Below, piece by piece: positions 51,207-59,254 of a stretch of 64,000 nucleotides of DNA. Positions within the stretch are counted from its first letter, which is position 1. Every line of letters starts with the position of its first letter. A program made the position numbers and the translations under genes. This DNA comes from Streptomyces sp. NRRL B-24484 (GTDB taxonomy: Bacteria > Actinomycetota > Actinomycetes > Streptomycetales > Streptomycetaceae). The notes below the pieces were generated by a model. It worked only from the letters and a program-made list of their open reading frames with translations. It did no database searches and was not told where the DNA came from. The stretch is from NCBI RefSeq assembly GCF_000717715.1, contig NZ_JOAI01000054.1, positions 3,725 to 67,724 of the forward strand. The letters run 5' to 3'.

Positions 51207-53186
51207 TCAGCCGGTGCGGCCGTCGATCAGTTCGCCGTACGCCTGGAGCAGGTCCGGCAGGCGGAGGGTGGCGAGGTCCTCCCGGCTGGGGAGGTCGCCG
51301 TGGGCGCTGAGCCGCAGGTCGCGGTACGCGCAGGACTTCTCGTACAGGGTGCGGATGAACCGGCCGTTGCCGAGCTCGTCTATCCAGCCCTCGGTGACGA
51401 CGTGCGCGCAGATGGAGGAGAGCTCCTCGGCGGCGTCCTCGTCCCAGCCGTCGCCGCCCGTCAGCGCCAGGCTGCGGCCGATCTCGGTCAGCTCGCCGGG
51501 GCGGTAGCTCGGGAAGTCCACCCGGGTGGTGAACCGCGAGTTGAGGCCGGGGTTGGCCGCCAGCAGCCGGTTCATCCCCTCCGGGTAGCCGGCCAGGATC
51601 ACCACGAGCCGGTCCCGGTTGTCCTCGGCCCGCTTCAGCAGCACCTGCAGCGCCTCGTCGCCGTAGGCGTCACCCTTGCTGTAGCCGGAGTTGGACAGGC
51701 TGTACGCCTCGTCGATGAACAGCACGCCGTCCAGCGCCGAGTCGATCAGTTCGTTCGCCTTCACCGCCGTCTGCCCGAGGAACTCGCCCACCAGGTCCGC
51801 CCGCTGGGCCTCCACCAGGTGGTCGCCGGAGAGCAGGCCGAGCGCGTGGAAGACCTGGCCGAGGATCCGCGCCACCGTCGTCTTGCCGGTGCCGGACGGC
51901 CCCGAGAAAACGAAGTGCCGCTTCGGCGGCTGCACCGGCAGCCCCCGCTCGGCCCGCAGCCGGGCCATCCGCAGCTGCGCCGAGAGCGCCCGCACCTGCC
52001 GCTTCACCGGGTCCAGGCCGACCATCCGCTCCAACTCGGCGAGGGCCGCGTCCAGCTCCTGCTGCAGGCTCCCCGCGGCGGTGCCCGCTGCGGACGGCCC
52101 GCCGGCCGCCTCGGCCTCGCCGGGCGTGCGCGGGGGCGCCGCCGGCGCCGCCTCGGCGGCGCCCGAGCGCTCCGCCACCGGCTCCGCCGCCGCCGGCGCG
52201 GCCGCCCCGCCCGGCTCGGTGCGCCCGAACGCCCCGGACAGGCCCGAGAAGCCCGAGGTGTCCGCCAGATCGGCCGGCTCCCCGAAACCGGGCGGCAGGA
52301 CCATCGGGGCGGCCGTCTCCGGCACCGTCTCCACGGCGTCCAGCACGTCCGGCCCGTCGAAGGGTTCCGGCAGGTCCAGCGGGTCGAGCAGGCCGTCCAG
52401 CGCGGCGTCCTCGGCGGTGATCGCGGCCAGCCGGGCGGCGGTGTCCATGAACGCCGGGTCGGCCCGGTGCACCGCCCGGTACAGCGGCAGTGCGGCGGCG
52501 CTGCGACCGGCCCCCTCGTAGGCGCGGGCCAGCCAGTAGCGCAGTTCCTTGCGTTGCGGCTGCTCCGAGCGGCAGCGGGCCAGTGAGGCGGCCAGCGGGG
52601 CCTGCGCCTGCGCGCACATGTCGAGCCTGACTCTCGCCATGCCGCCGAACAGGCCGGCCTCGATGCCCAGCAGCGGGTCGTCCAGCAGCCGGTCGGTGTC
52701 CCGGATCAGCTGCTCCCAGTCCTTCACCAGGTAGGAGCGGCAGGCCTGCAGGAAGCGCACCGACGGGTCCTCGTCGGGCGGCGGGCAGTCCGCCAGGGCA
52801 CGGTCGAGTTCGGCCAGGTGCCGGCCGTCCAGCCAGTGCGAGGCGTGCGCGAGCGCCAGGTCGCGGGCGTCCTCCAGCACCGGCTGCACCCACCAGCCGA
52901 GCCAGTACCAGGAGCTGAGCGGGCGCCGGTGGCGCAGCCGCTGCTCGCCGAAGCGGGCCCGGTGGCGGTGCATCGCGAGCAGTGCGCCGGAGGTGTCGCA
53001 GCGCAGTGCGTGCAGTCCGAGCCAGGCGTCGGCCATGCCCGGGTCGAGCCGGACGGCCGTACGGAACTCCTCCTCGGCGCGGGCGTAGGAGCCCGCCGCG
53101 TACGCGTCCATCGCCCTGAGCCAGGCCCGGTCGGCCTGCCTGTGCGGTCCTGTGCCACCCGAACCGTTGCCGCTGTCCACCGTCAC
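51207..53186 (-). CDS. EccA/CbbX-like AAA+ ATPase with N-terminal TPR-like region
   Basis: A 659-residue cytoplasmic protein. N-terminal about 1-270 are TPR-like helices (AAGSYARAEEEFRTAVRLDP), about 275-395 is an Ala/Gly/Pro/Glu-rich linker, and 400-659 is a CbbX-type AAA+ domain: Walker A GPSGTGKTTVAR, Walker B VLFIDEAYSL, sensor region LAGYPEGMNRLLAANPGLNS, arginine finger in SRFTT. EccA of type VII secretion has this layout. No other ESX gene is present here, so it may be an orphan EccA or serve another process. The start is GTG 53186 after GGGGGGCG; GTG 53180 is possible. Confidence 0.85.
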   Translation of the reverse strand: MTVDSGNGSGGTGPHRQADRAWLRAMDAYAAGSYARAEEEFRTAVRLDPGMADAWLGLHALRCDTSGALLAMHRHRARFGEQRLRHRRPLSSWYWLGWWVQPVLEDARDLALAHASHWLDGRHLAELDRALADCPPPDEDPSVRFLQACRSYLVKDWEQLIRDTDRLLDDPLLGIEAGLFGGMARVRLDMCAQAQAPLAASLARCRSEQPQRKELRYWLARAYEGAGRSAAALPLYRAVHRADPAFMDTAARLAAITAEDAALDGLLDPLDLPEPFDGPDVLDAVETVPETAAPMVLPPGFGEPADLADTSGFSGLSGAFGRTEPGGAAAPAAAEPVAERSGAAEAAPAAPPRTPGEAEAAGGPSAAGTAAGSLQQELDAALAELERMVGLDPVKRQVRALSAQLRMARLRAERGLPVQPPKRHFVFSGPSGTGKTTVARILGQVFHALGLLSGDHLVEAQRADLVGEFLGQTAVKANELIDSALDGVLFIDEAYSLSNSGYSKGDAYGDEALQVLLKRAEDNRDRLVVILAGYPEGMNRLLAANPGLNSRFTTRVDFPSYRPGELTEIGRSLALTGGDGWDEDAAEELSSICAHVVTEGWIDELGNGRFIRTLYEKSCAYRDLRLSAHGDLPSREDLATLRLPDLLQAYGELIDGRTG

Positions 53187-53254
53187 CCCACGCCCCCCGC
53201 AGTGTGCATCGAGGCCCGGTCGGCCGACGGATCGCCGGACGGACCATCCGTCAG

Positions 53255-53275
53255 TTCGCGCAGCCCCCGGGGCGC
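53255..53275. repeat. Short intergenic repeat, copy A
   Basis: TTCGCGCAGCCCCCGG followed by GGCGC. The first 16 bases recur at 57512-57527 and, in opposite orientation and split, at 57380-57430. It looks like a dispersed intergenic element of the kind common in streptomycete genomes. Confidence 0.6.
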
Positions 53276-53393
53276 ATGCGCGCCTGCCTGGAATCGTACC
53301 GGGGCGGAGCTGATCCGGAAGGGTGCCGCGCCGGGTCAAATATCCGTGGCAGTGCGGCCGTTGAGGGGTGCGCGACGAGGTCGCGAACGCAGA

Positions 53394-53501
53394 ACGGCAT
53401 CTCCGGCTCACGGGGGAACAAGCCGGAGATGCCGTGTCGAGAGGTTGCGAGATCAACCAATCTCGCGACGCCATGAACTTAAATCCTGGCGACAGCCCAG
53501 G
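53394..53501. other. Three consecutive strong hairpins in a low-GC gap
   Basis: A: 15-bp perfect stem (53394-53408 with 53421-53435). B: 10-bp stem with one G-T wobble (53444-53453 with 53460-53469). C: CCTGG/CCAGG (53485-53501) touching the stop of the kinase gene. The section 53440-53490 is AT-rich for this chromosome. It could end the kinase transcript (minus strand) or encode a small RNA; the wobble in B favours an RNA-level structure. The rest of 53187-53393 must carry the EccA-like promoter. Confidence 0.5.
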
Positions 53502-54089
53502 TCAAGAGGGTGATGCGGGCTCACCGTGGGTACACCCGACGATCCTCCCGGTGATCCCGTCGACCGTCACGTCGGCGTGCGGACGGCTCGGGTCGGCGGC
53601 GAAGTGCGAGCGCTCGGCGCGGATCCAGCTCTGCCAGAACGACGCCAGTTCGGGACCGTCCCGCAGCAGCCCGCGGGCGTTCGCGGACGCGGCGTCAAGC
53701 TCCATCCACACCAGGTGGGCGAGGACCGGGCGCACCGCGCGCCGGCCCGCGCCGACGCCCTCCACCAGCACCACGGGGGCGGCCGGCACCGTACAGGGCT
53801 CGCCGAAGCGGTGCCGCTCCCAGTCGTACACCGGATAGCGGGCGTCCTCGCCGCGCGAGAACGGCGCCAGCACCTGGTCGTGCAGCCGCCCCGTCCAGCC
53901 GAAGGGCTCCTCGTGCGTGGCCAGGTCGTCCAGGTGCACCACCGGGGCACCGCCCAGTTCGGCGGCGAGCTTGTCGGCGAAGCCGGTCTTGCCCGAGCCC
54001 GCGTGCCCGTCGACCGCGACCAGCCGGACCGGGCCCAGGGACGGCGGCAGCGCCGCCAGCCGGATCGCGAGATCACCGAGTTCCGTCAT
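53502..54089 (-). CDS. Uridine-kinase-like P-loop kinase
   Basis: A 195-residue protein with Walker A VDGHAGSGKTGFADKLA, DDLATHEEPFGWTGRLHDQ (substrate region of the uridine kinase/phosphoribulokinase family), a Walker-B-like VVLVEGVGAGRR and the LID-type RAERSHFAADP. It should phosphorylate a small molecule, possibly a nucleoside. The start is ATG 54089; no good ribosome-binding site precedes it, so a short-leader message is possible. Its stop abuts hairpin C at 53485-53501. Confidence 0.82.
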   Translation of the reverse strand: MTELGDLAIRLAALPPSLGPVRLVAVDGHAGSGKTGFADKLAAELGGAPVVHLDDLATHEEPFGWTGRLHDQVLAPFSRGEDARYPVYDWERHRFGEPCTVPAAPVVLVEGVGAGRRAVRPVLAHLVWMELDAASANARGLLRDGPELASFWQSWIRAERSHFAADPSRPHADVTVDGITGRIVGCTHGEPASPS

Positions 54090-54555
54090 GCGGCCAGCGT
54101 ACGGCGGCGCACCGCCGGGACCGGAGCATCCGGAGCGGGCACGCGTGCCGCCGGCCGGACGCGGCCCGTCGGGCCGGGCCGGATCGGCGCCGTGCCGCCC
54201 GACCAGCACGGCCGCCCGCGTCGCGCGGGCCCCGTCCGTGCCGTCAACCGGGCCGCGCCGCGGATCACCCGGGCGCGCGGGCACGGCCGCGCACCGGCCT
54301 CGTCCGATCCGGTGAGGACCGGGCTGCCGGCGATCGGGCGTGTCGGGGGAGGGATCGGCGGGCGCGGGAGGACCCGGGACCACCCCGCCGGGCGGAGGGA
54401 ACGGAGAGCGGTGCCGCGGAGCCACCCGCACCGGCGGGGACACCGACGGCCGCGGGGGCGGCCGGCGGTCGCGCGGCACCCCGCCCGAAGGGCGGCTTCC
54501 GCCGGGGAGGCGGGCCGTGCCGGGCGGACCGGCACGGGCGTCGTCCGCCGGGCGG
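54090..54555. other. Non-coding stretch upstream of the kinase gene
   Basis: About 465 very GC-rich bases. Open frames in it are Arg/Gly/Pro-rich shadows and I see no ribosome-binding site, known RNA or strong repeat. It should carry the kinase promoter and the 3' end of the 54969 transcript. Confidence 0.5.
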
Positions 54556-54969
54556 TCAGCGCCGGCCGGAGCGGGAACGCTGCGCGGGGATCCGCGCCGG
54601 GCCGTCGGCCGGCGCACCGGCGTGCGAGAACGGCTGGGTGCGCCAGTCCAGTTCGGCGGGGAGCGAGAGCAGGGCGGCCAGACCGGCGCCGCCGTCCTCG
54701 ACCGGCTCCTCGCACTCGGCGAGCTCGTCGGTCGGCGAGCCGGTGCCCGGGCAGAGCGCCGCGGAGAAGGGGTGCCAGGCGGTCGGCAGCACGGCGTGCT
54801 GCGGGAGCCGCTCCTCGTCGCCGATCAGGGCGATCGGACGGTCGCAGGACGGGCAGTGCACCCGGACGATCTCCCAGGTGTCGGCCTCGCCCGGGTCCAC
54901 CCCCAGGGTGAACTCGAACTCGGTCCGTTCCTCGTCCTCGCTGCGCGGACGGTGGTCAATGGCAGGCAT
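54556..54969 (-). CDS. Hypothetical acidic protein with a CxxC motif
   Basis: A 137-residue acidic soluble protein: TEFEFTLGVDPGEADTWEIV leads into RVHCPSCDRPIALIGDEERL, a single CxxC pair that could bind metal together with nearby His or Cys residues (PGTGSP, AECEE). The C-terminus is disordered and Arg/Ser-rich. The start is ATG 54969 with GAGGGGG upstream. No family recognised; it looks like a small streptomycete-specific protein. Confidence 0.65.
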   Translation of the reverse strand: MPAIDHRPRSEDEERTEFEFTLGVDPGEADTWEIVRVHCPSCDRPIALIGDEERLPQHAVLPTAWHPFSAALCPGTGSPTDELAECEEPVEDGGAGLAALLSLPAELDWRTQPFSHAGAPADGPARIPAQRSRSGRR

Positions 54970-55145
54970 GTGATCCCCCTCGGATCGGGCCGGGCCCACG
55001 TCGTCCCCGGCCACCAGCAGCACTTCCCGCCGACGGGGGGTCATAACCCTGCGGAGCGGCGCACGGTGATGCACGGGCTGTGGCCTTCGCCACATTCCCG
55101 CGGCATGTGCCGCCGCACCCGCTCCCCGTGCGCCCCCCCGGCCGC

Positions 55146-55179
55146 CGTCGGCGCACCGGTCCGGACCGGTGCGCCGACG
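55146..55179. promoter_or_regulatory. 34-bp perfect palindrome upstream of the Lrp gene
   Basis: Arms 55146-55162 and 55163-55179 are exact reverse complements with no spacer (core ACCGGTCC-GGACCGGT). It lies between divergently transcribed genes and about 30 bp upstream of the Lrp gene's -10 box, so a terminator is unlikely; an operator, possibly for the Lrp protein itself, is the simplest reading. Confidence 0.75.
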
Positions 55180-55208
55180 CGGTGGCGACGCGGCCCCGCA
55201 CCATCGAG

Positions 55209-55214
55209 TAGGTT
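55209..55214 (+). promoter_or_regulatory. -10 box TAGGTT of a leaderless transcript
   Basis: TAGGTT followed by eight bases and the GTG start of the Lrp gene, with no ribosome-binding site. Transcription would begin at the start codon. Confidence 0.55.
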
Positions 55215-55222
55215 TGCGCGTT

Positions 55223-55663
55223 GTGGAGGATCTCGACCAGCGCATCGTCCAGCTGCTCCTGCAGGACGGCAGGATGAGCTACACGGACCTGGGCAAGGCC
55301 ACCGGCCTGTCCACCTCGGCGGTGCACCAGCGGGTGCGCCGTCTCGAACAGCGCGGGGTGATCCGCGGCTACACCGCGATCATCGATCCGGAGTCCGTCG
55401 ACCTGGCGCTGACCGCCTTCATCTCGGTCAAGCCCTTCGACCCGAGCGCCCCCGACGACACCCCGGAGCGGCTCGTCGGCCTCCCCGAGATCGAGGCCTG
55501 CCACAGCGTCGCCGGCGACGAGAACTACATCCTCAAGGTCCGCGTCGGCGCCCCCGGCGACCTGGAGGACCTGCTCGCCCGGATCCGCTCCGCCGCGGGC
55601 GTCTCCACCCGCACCACCGTCGTCCTCTCCACCCCGTACGAGGCGCGCCCCCCGAAGCTCTGA
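55223..55663 (+). CDS. Lrp/AsnC-family transcriptional regulator
   Basis: A 146-residue protein: N-terminal helix-turn-helix (about 3-55; DLDQRIVQLLLQDGRMSYTD, ATGLSTSAVHQRVRRLE, GVIRGYTAIID) and a C-terminal RAM/AsnC effector domain (about 65-140; ACHSVAGDENYILKVRVG). It likely senses an amino acid or related metabolite. The start is GTG 55223 (VEDLDQRI), with a -10 box eight bases upstream, so the mRNA is probably leaderless. A 34-bp palindrome about 44 bases before the start suggests autoregulation. Confidence 0.93.
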   Translation: MEDLDQRIVQLLLQDGRMSYTDLGKATGLSTSAVHQRVRRLEQRGVIRGYTAIIDPESVDLALTAFISVKPFDPSAPDDTPERLVGLPEIEACHSVAGDENYILKVRVGAPGDLEDLLARIRSAAGVSTRTTVVLSTPYEARPPKL

Positions 55664-55739
55664 CCCGCAGCTCCGACCGGGAGCGCGGCCCGGCGCCCCG
55701 GAGCACCGGCCCGGCGCCCCCGGGGTGCAGACTGGCCCC

Positions 55740-57353
55740 ATGACCGAACGCACCAACCGCACCGTGCTGCTGCGCGGCGGCAACGTCTACAGCCCCGCCG
55801 ACCCCTTCGCGACCGCCATGCTGGTCGAGGGCGAACACATCGCCTGGGTCGGCAGCGACGGAGCCGCCGAGGCGTACGCCGACACCGCCGACGAGGTGGT
55901 GGAGCTCCACGGTGCCCTGGTCACCCCGGCCTTCGTCGACGCCCACGTGCACGCCACCTCCACCGGCCTCGCCCTGACCGGCCTCGACCTCACCGGCTGC
56001 CCCACCCTCGCCGAGGCCCTGGAGCGGATCGCCGCCGCCGCGCGCGCCACCGACGGCGTCCTCATCGGGCACGGCTGGGACGAGAGCGGCTGGCCCGAGG
56101 GCCGCCCGCCGACGCTCGCCGAACTCGACGCCGCCACCGGCGGCGCCCCCGCCTACCTGTCGCGCACCGACGTGCACTCGGCGCTCGCCACCACCGCCCT
56201 GCGCGCCCTCGCCGCCGACCTCGCCGACCTCCCCGGCCACGACCCCGAGGGCCCGCTCAGCCGCGACGCCCACCACGCCGTCCGCCGCACCGCCCTCGCC
56301 CACCTGACCCCCGCTCAGCGGCGCACCGCCCAGCGGGCCGCCCTCGCCCGCGCCGCCGCACTCGGCATCGGCGCCCTGCACGAGTGCGCCGGGCCCGACA
56401 TCTCCTCCGAGGACGACCTCGCCGAACTCCTCGCGCTCGCCGCCGAGGGCGACGGGCCCGAGGTCTTCGGCTACTGGGGCGAACTCGGCGGCATCGACAC
56501 CGCCCGCCGCCTCGGCGCGGTCGGCGCCGGCGGCGACCTCTTCGTCGACGGTGCGCTCGGCTCCCGCACCGCCTGCCTGCACGCCCCCTACCGCGACGCC
56601 GGCAGCGCCGACGCCCCCGTCCACGGCACCGCCTACCTGACGGCCGAGCAGATCGCCGGCCACGTCGCCGCCTGCACCGAGGCCGGACTGCAGGCCGGCT
56701 TCCACGCCATCGGCGACGCCGCGGTCGACGCCGTCGTGGCGGGCGTCCGCGCCGCCGCCGACCGGGTCGGACTCGACCGGGTCCGCGCCGTGCGGCACCG
56801 CGTCGAACACGCCGAGCACCTCGACGACAAGTCCATCGCCGCCTTCGCCGAACTCGGCCTCACCGCCTCCGTCCAGCCCGCCTTCGACGCCGCCTGGGGC
56901 GGACCCGACGGCATGTACGTCCAGCGGCTCGGTGCGGAGCGGGCGGCCGCCCTCAACCCCTTCGCCGCGATGCTGCGGGCCGGCGTGCCGCTGGCCTTCG
57001 GCTCGGACGCCCCGGTCACCCCGCTCGACCCGTGGGGGACCGTCCGCGCCGCCGCCTTCCACCGGACCCCGGAGCACCGGATCTCCGTCCGGGCCGCGTT
57101 CACCGCCCACACCCGCGGCGGCTGGCGGGCACTGGGGCGGGACGCGGACGGGGTGCTGGTGCCCGGCGCGGTCGCCAGCTACGCCGTCTGGGAGGTCGAC
57201 GAGCTGGTCGTCCAGGCCCCCGACTCCCGCGTCGCCGGCTGGTCCACCGACCCCCGCTCCGGCACCCCCGGCCTCCCCGACCTCACCCCCGGTCACCCCC
57301 TCCCCACCTGCCTCCGCACCGTCGTCCGCGGCCGCACCGTCCACCAGGCCTGA
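55740..57353 (+). CDS. Amidohydrolase (YtcJ/Amidohydro_3 type)
   Basis: A 537-residue metal-dependent hydrolase. The metal motif HxH is in FVDAHVHATSTGL. Other ligands are in SRTDVHSALATTAL, GFHAIGDAAVDAVV (His), and VRHRVEHAEHLDD (His), with the final Asp in AFGSDAPVTPLDP. These are the landmarks of the YtcJ branch, which splits exo-amide or cyclic amide bonds; the substrate is unknown. The start is ATG 55740; the ribosome-binding site is weak. It lies 76 bases after the Lrp regulator in the same direction, so control by that regulator is likely. Confidence 0.9.
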   Translation: MTERTNRTVLLRGGNVYSPADPFATAMLVEGEHIAWVGSDGAAEAYADTADEVVELHGALVTPAFVDAHVHATSTGLALTGLDLTGCPTLAEALERIAAAARATDGVLIGHGWDESGWPEGRPPTLAELDAATGGAPAYLSRTDVHSALATTALRALAADLADLPGHDPEGPLSRDAHHAVRRTALAHLTPAQRRTAQRAALARAAALGIGALHECAGPDISSEDDLAELLALAAEGDGPEVFGYWGELGGIDTARRLGAVGAGGDLFVDGALGSRTACLHAPYRDAGSADAPVHGTAYLTAEQIAGHVAACTEAGLQAGFHAIGDAAVDAVVAGVRAAADRVGLDRVRAVRHRVEHAEHLDDKSIAAFAELGLTASVQPAFDAAWGGPDGMYVQRLGAERAAALNPFAAMLRAGVPLAFGSDAPVTPLDPWGTVRAAAFHRTPEHRISVRAAFTAHTRGGWRALGRDADGVLVPGAVASYAVWEVDELVVQAPDSRVAGWSTDPRSGTPGLPDLTPGHPLPTCLRTVVRGRTVHQA

Positions 57354-57379
57354 GAGCCACCACCAGGGGTGGCGCCCCC

Positions 57380-57533
57380 AGGGGCGCCGGGGGCACCTCC
57401 CGGCCGAAGGCCGGGGGCGGAACTGCGCGACTCCGGAAGGAACCCGACCAGTAGGTCCGGAACGGCGGTGCGTCCGCCGTTCACGAGCCGCTGACCGGTG
57501 TGCCCTTCCGTTTCGCGCAGCCCCCGGCGCCCC
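57380..57533. repeat. Two facing copies of the short intergenic repeat
   Basis: AGGGGCGCCGGGGGC (57380-57394) and TGCGCGA (57424-57430) on the plus strand, and their joined reverse complement TTCGCGCAGCCCCCGGCGCC with two more C at 57512-57533. The left copy carries about 29 extra bases in the middle. Same core as at 53255. It lies between the amidohydrolase and TetR genes. Confidence 0.6.
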
Positions 57534-57573
57534 TGTGTGTGCTTCCCGTGAGTCCGTGGGCGTAGGGTGAGTA

Positions 57574-57586
57574 CGAAACCGTTTCG
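57574..57586. promoter_or_regulatory. Palindrome CGAAAC-C-GTTTCG, likely TetR operator
   Basis: A 13-bp perfect dyad 28 bases before the TetR start and just downstream of a TAGGGT -10-like box (57563-57568), the classical place for autorepression. Confidence 0.75.
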
Positions 57587-57613
57587 TTCCGTGCTGTTCG
57601 CCGGGAGGTCGCC

Positions 57614-58207
57614 ATGGCGTCGGATGCCGAGCCGAGGGCGCGCCGCAGCCGCCTGACCGAGGAGCGCGAGCGCGAGCTGTACGAGGCCGTGATCGAGCTG
57701 CTCCGCGAGGCGGGGTACGACGCGCTGACCATGGACGCGATCGCCGCCCGCACCCGTTCCAGCAAGGCCACCCTCTACCGCCAGTGGAACGGCAAGCCGG
57801 AGCTGGTCGCGGCGGCCCTCCGCAGTTGCCGCCCCATCACCGCCGCCGACGTCGACACCGGCACCCTCCGCGGAGACCTCCGCGAGCTCCTCCGCCTCCG
57901 CTGCGCCACCTCCCTCCGGGACGCGGCACTGATGCGCGCCCTCGGCCAGGCGATGCACAAGGACCCGGACCTGCTCCGCGCCTTCCGCACGCTCGTCGTC
58001 GAACCCGAGACGGCGGCCCTCGCCGCGATGCTCGACCGCGGGGTCCGCCGGGGCGAGCTCGCCCCGGACTGCCCGGCCGCGCCCTTCGTCCCGCACATGG
58101 TGCTGGGCGCCCTCGCCGCCCGACCGCTGCTGGAGGGCGTCGAGGCCGACCCGGAGTACCTCGCCCGCTACGTCGACGCGGTGGTGCTCCCCGCCCTCGG
58201 CCTCTGA
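57614..58207 (+). CDS. TetR/AcrR-family transcriptional regulator
   Basis: A 197-residue repressor: N-terminal helix-turn-helix (about 15-62; YEAVIELLREAGYDALTMDA, RTRSSKATLYRQWNGKPELV) and a TetR C-terminal ligand domain (about 80-190). The start is ATG 57614 with GGGAGG nine bases upstream. A CGAAACCGTTTCG dyad lies in its promoter, so autoregulation is likely. The PAP2 gene follows 25 bases later in the same direction and is probably in its regulon. Ligand unknown. Confidence 0.92.
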   Translation: MASDAEPRARRSRLTEERERELYEAVIELLREAGYDALTMDAIAARTRSSKATLYRQWNGKPELVAAALRSCRPITAADVDTGTLRGDLRELLRLRCATSLRDAALMRALGQAMHKDPDLLRAFRTLVVEPETAALAAMLDRGVRRGELAPDCPAAPFVPHMVLGALAARPLLEGVEADPEYLARYVDAVVLPALGL

Positions 58208-58232
58208 CCACCCACCCCTCCCCAGGACGGAC

Positions 58233-59075
58233 ATGCCACCCGCCGACCCGCCGCCCTCCACGACCGACCGGCCCGCCCCACGGCACGAGCCCGACCGCCC
58301 GGCGCAGCCGGCCCGCCCGCACCCCGTCCGCGAGCTGCTCCTGATCGCCGTCCTCTACACCGTCTACCGGCTGGGCCGGGTCGCCGCCGAGGGCCACGTC
58401 CCGCGGGCCTTCCGCAACGCCGCCGACGTGTGGGACCTGGAGCGCACCCTGCACCTCCCGGGCGAGGCCGGCGTCCAGGACCTGCTGCTCCACAGCGACC
58501 TGCTGGTGCACGCCGCGAACGCCTTCTACGCAACGGTGCACTTCCCGGCCACCGTGCTCTTCCTGCTCTGGACGTACTGGCGCCGCCCGGGGCACTACGT
58601 GTGGATACGCCGGGTGCTGACCGTCCTCACCGGCGCCGGCCTGGCACTGCACCTGCTGCTGCCGCTGGCGCCGCCGCGGATGCTGGAGGTGACCGGCCTG
58701 GTCGACACGGCCCGGGTGTACGGGCCGGCGGTGTACGGGGACCCGGCGACCGACAGCCTGTCCAACCAGTTCGCGGCGATGCCCTCGCTGCACGTCGGCT
58801 GGGCGCTGACGGTCGCGGTCGGACTGATCGCGGCCACCCGCTCCCGCTGGCGCTGGCTCTGGCTGCTGCACCCGGTGGTGACGTACCTGGTCGTCGTCGG
58901 CACCGCCAACCACTACTGGCTGGACGGCATCGTGGCGATCGCGCTCACCGGCGCCGCCCTGCTGCTGCTCCGCCCGCCGACCTCCCCCGGGGCCCCGCCG
59001 CCGCTGCGACTGCCCGGCCAGCGCCGGCCGACCGCCCCCGTCCGCCCGGCCACCACCGCCACCACCACGCCCTGA
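58233..59075 (+). CDS. PAP2-superfamily membrane phosphatase (AUR1-like)
   Basis: A 280-residue membrane protein with about six helices. The active-site motifs are PSLHVGWALT and NHYWLDGIV (domain motifs II and III of PAP2/inositol-phosphorylceramide-synthase-like proteins), both histidines present. The N-terminal 30 and C-terminal 30 residues are Pro-rich and probably cytoplasmic tails. Such proteins dephosphorylate lipid phosphates or transfer phosphoinositol. The start is ATG 58233 with AGGACGG. Probably transcribed with the TetR gene. Confidence 0.87.
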   Translation: MPPADPPPSTTDRPAPRHEPDRPAQPARPHPVRELLLIAVLYTVYRLGRVAAEGHVPRAFRNAADVWDLERTLHLPGEAGVQDLLLHSDLLVHAANAFYATVHFPATVLFLLWTYWRRPGHYVWIRRVLTVLTGAGLALHLLLPLAPPRMLEVTGLVDTARVYGPAVYGDPATDSLSNQFAAMPSLHVGWALTVAVGLIAATRSRWRWLWLLHPVVTYLVVVGTANHYWLDGIVAIALTGAALLLLRPPTSPGAPPPLRLPGQRRPTAPVRPATTATTTP

Positions 59076-59254
59076 CCTCGGCCGGTGACCCCGACGGGCC
59101 CGCGGCCGGGACCCCTGCCGGGGCCCCGCCGGGAGCGTCCCCGCCGCACCCCCGACCACCCGGATGCACACTGATCCGGGGTACCGTCTTCGGACGGCCG
59201 CCCACCGGGGCGGACCGAAGGACCAGGCGGTACAGCCAGAGGGACGGTGTACAG

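Noticed and set aside
53251..53460. A 69-codon minus-strand frame starting MVDLATSRHG
   Set aside because: Third-position GC is far below that of the genes around it, no ribosome-binding site precedes it, and it lies across the hairpins at 53394-53469. Treated as non-coding.
53440..53501. A tRNA gene or phage attachment site in the AT-rich patch
   Set aside because: No anticodon arm or T-loop consensus, no CCA-proximal acceptor stem, no integrase gene and no flanking direct repeat.
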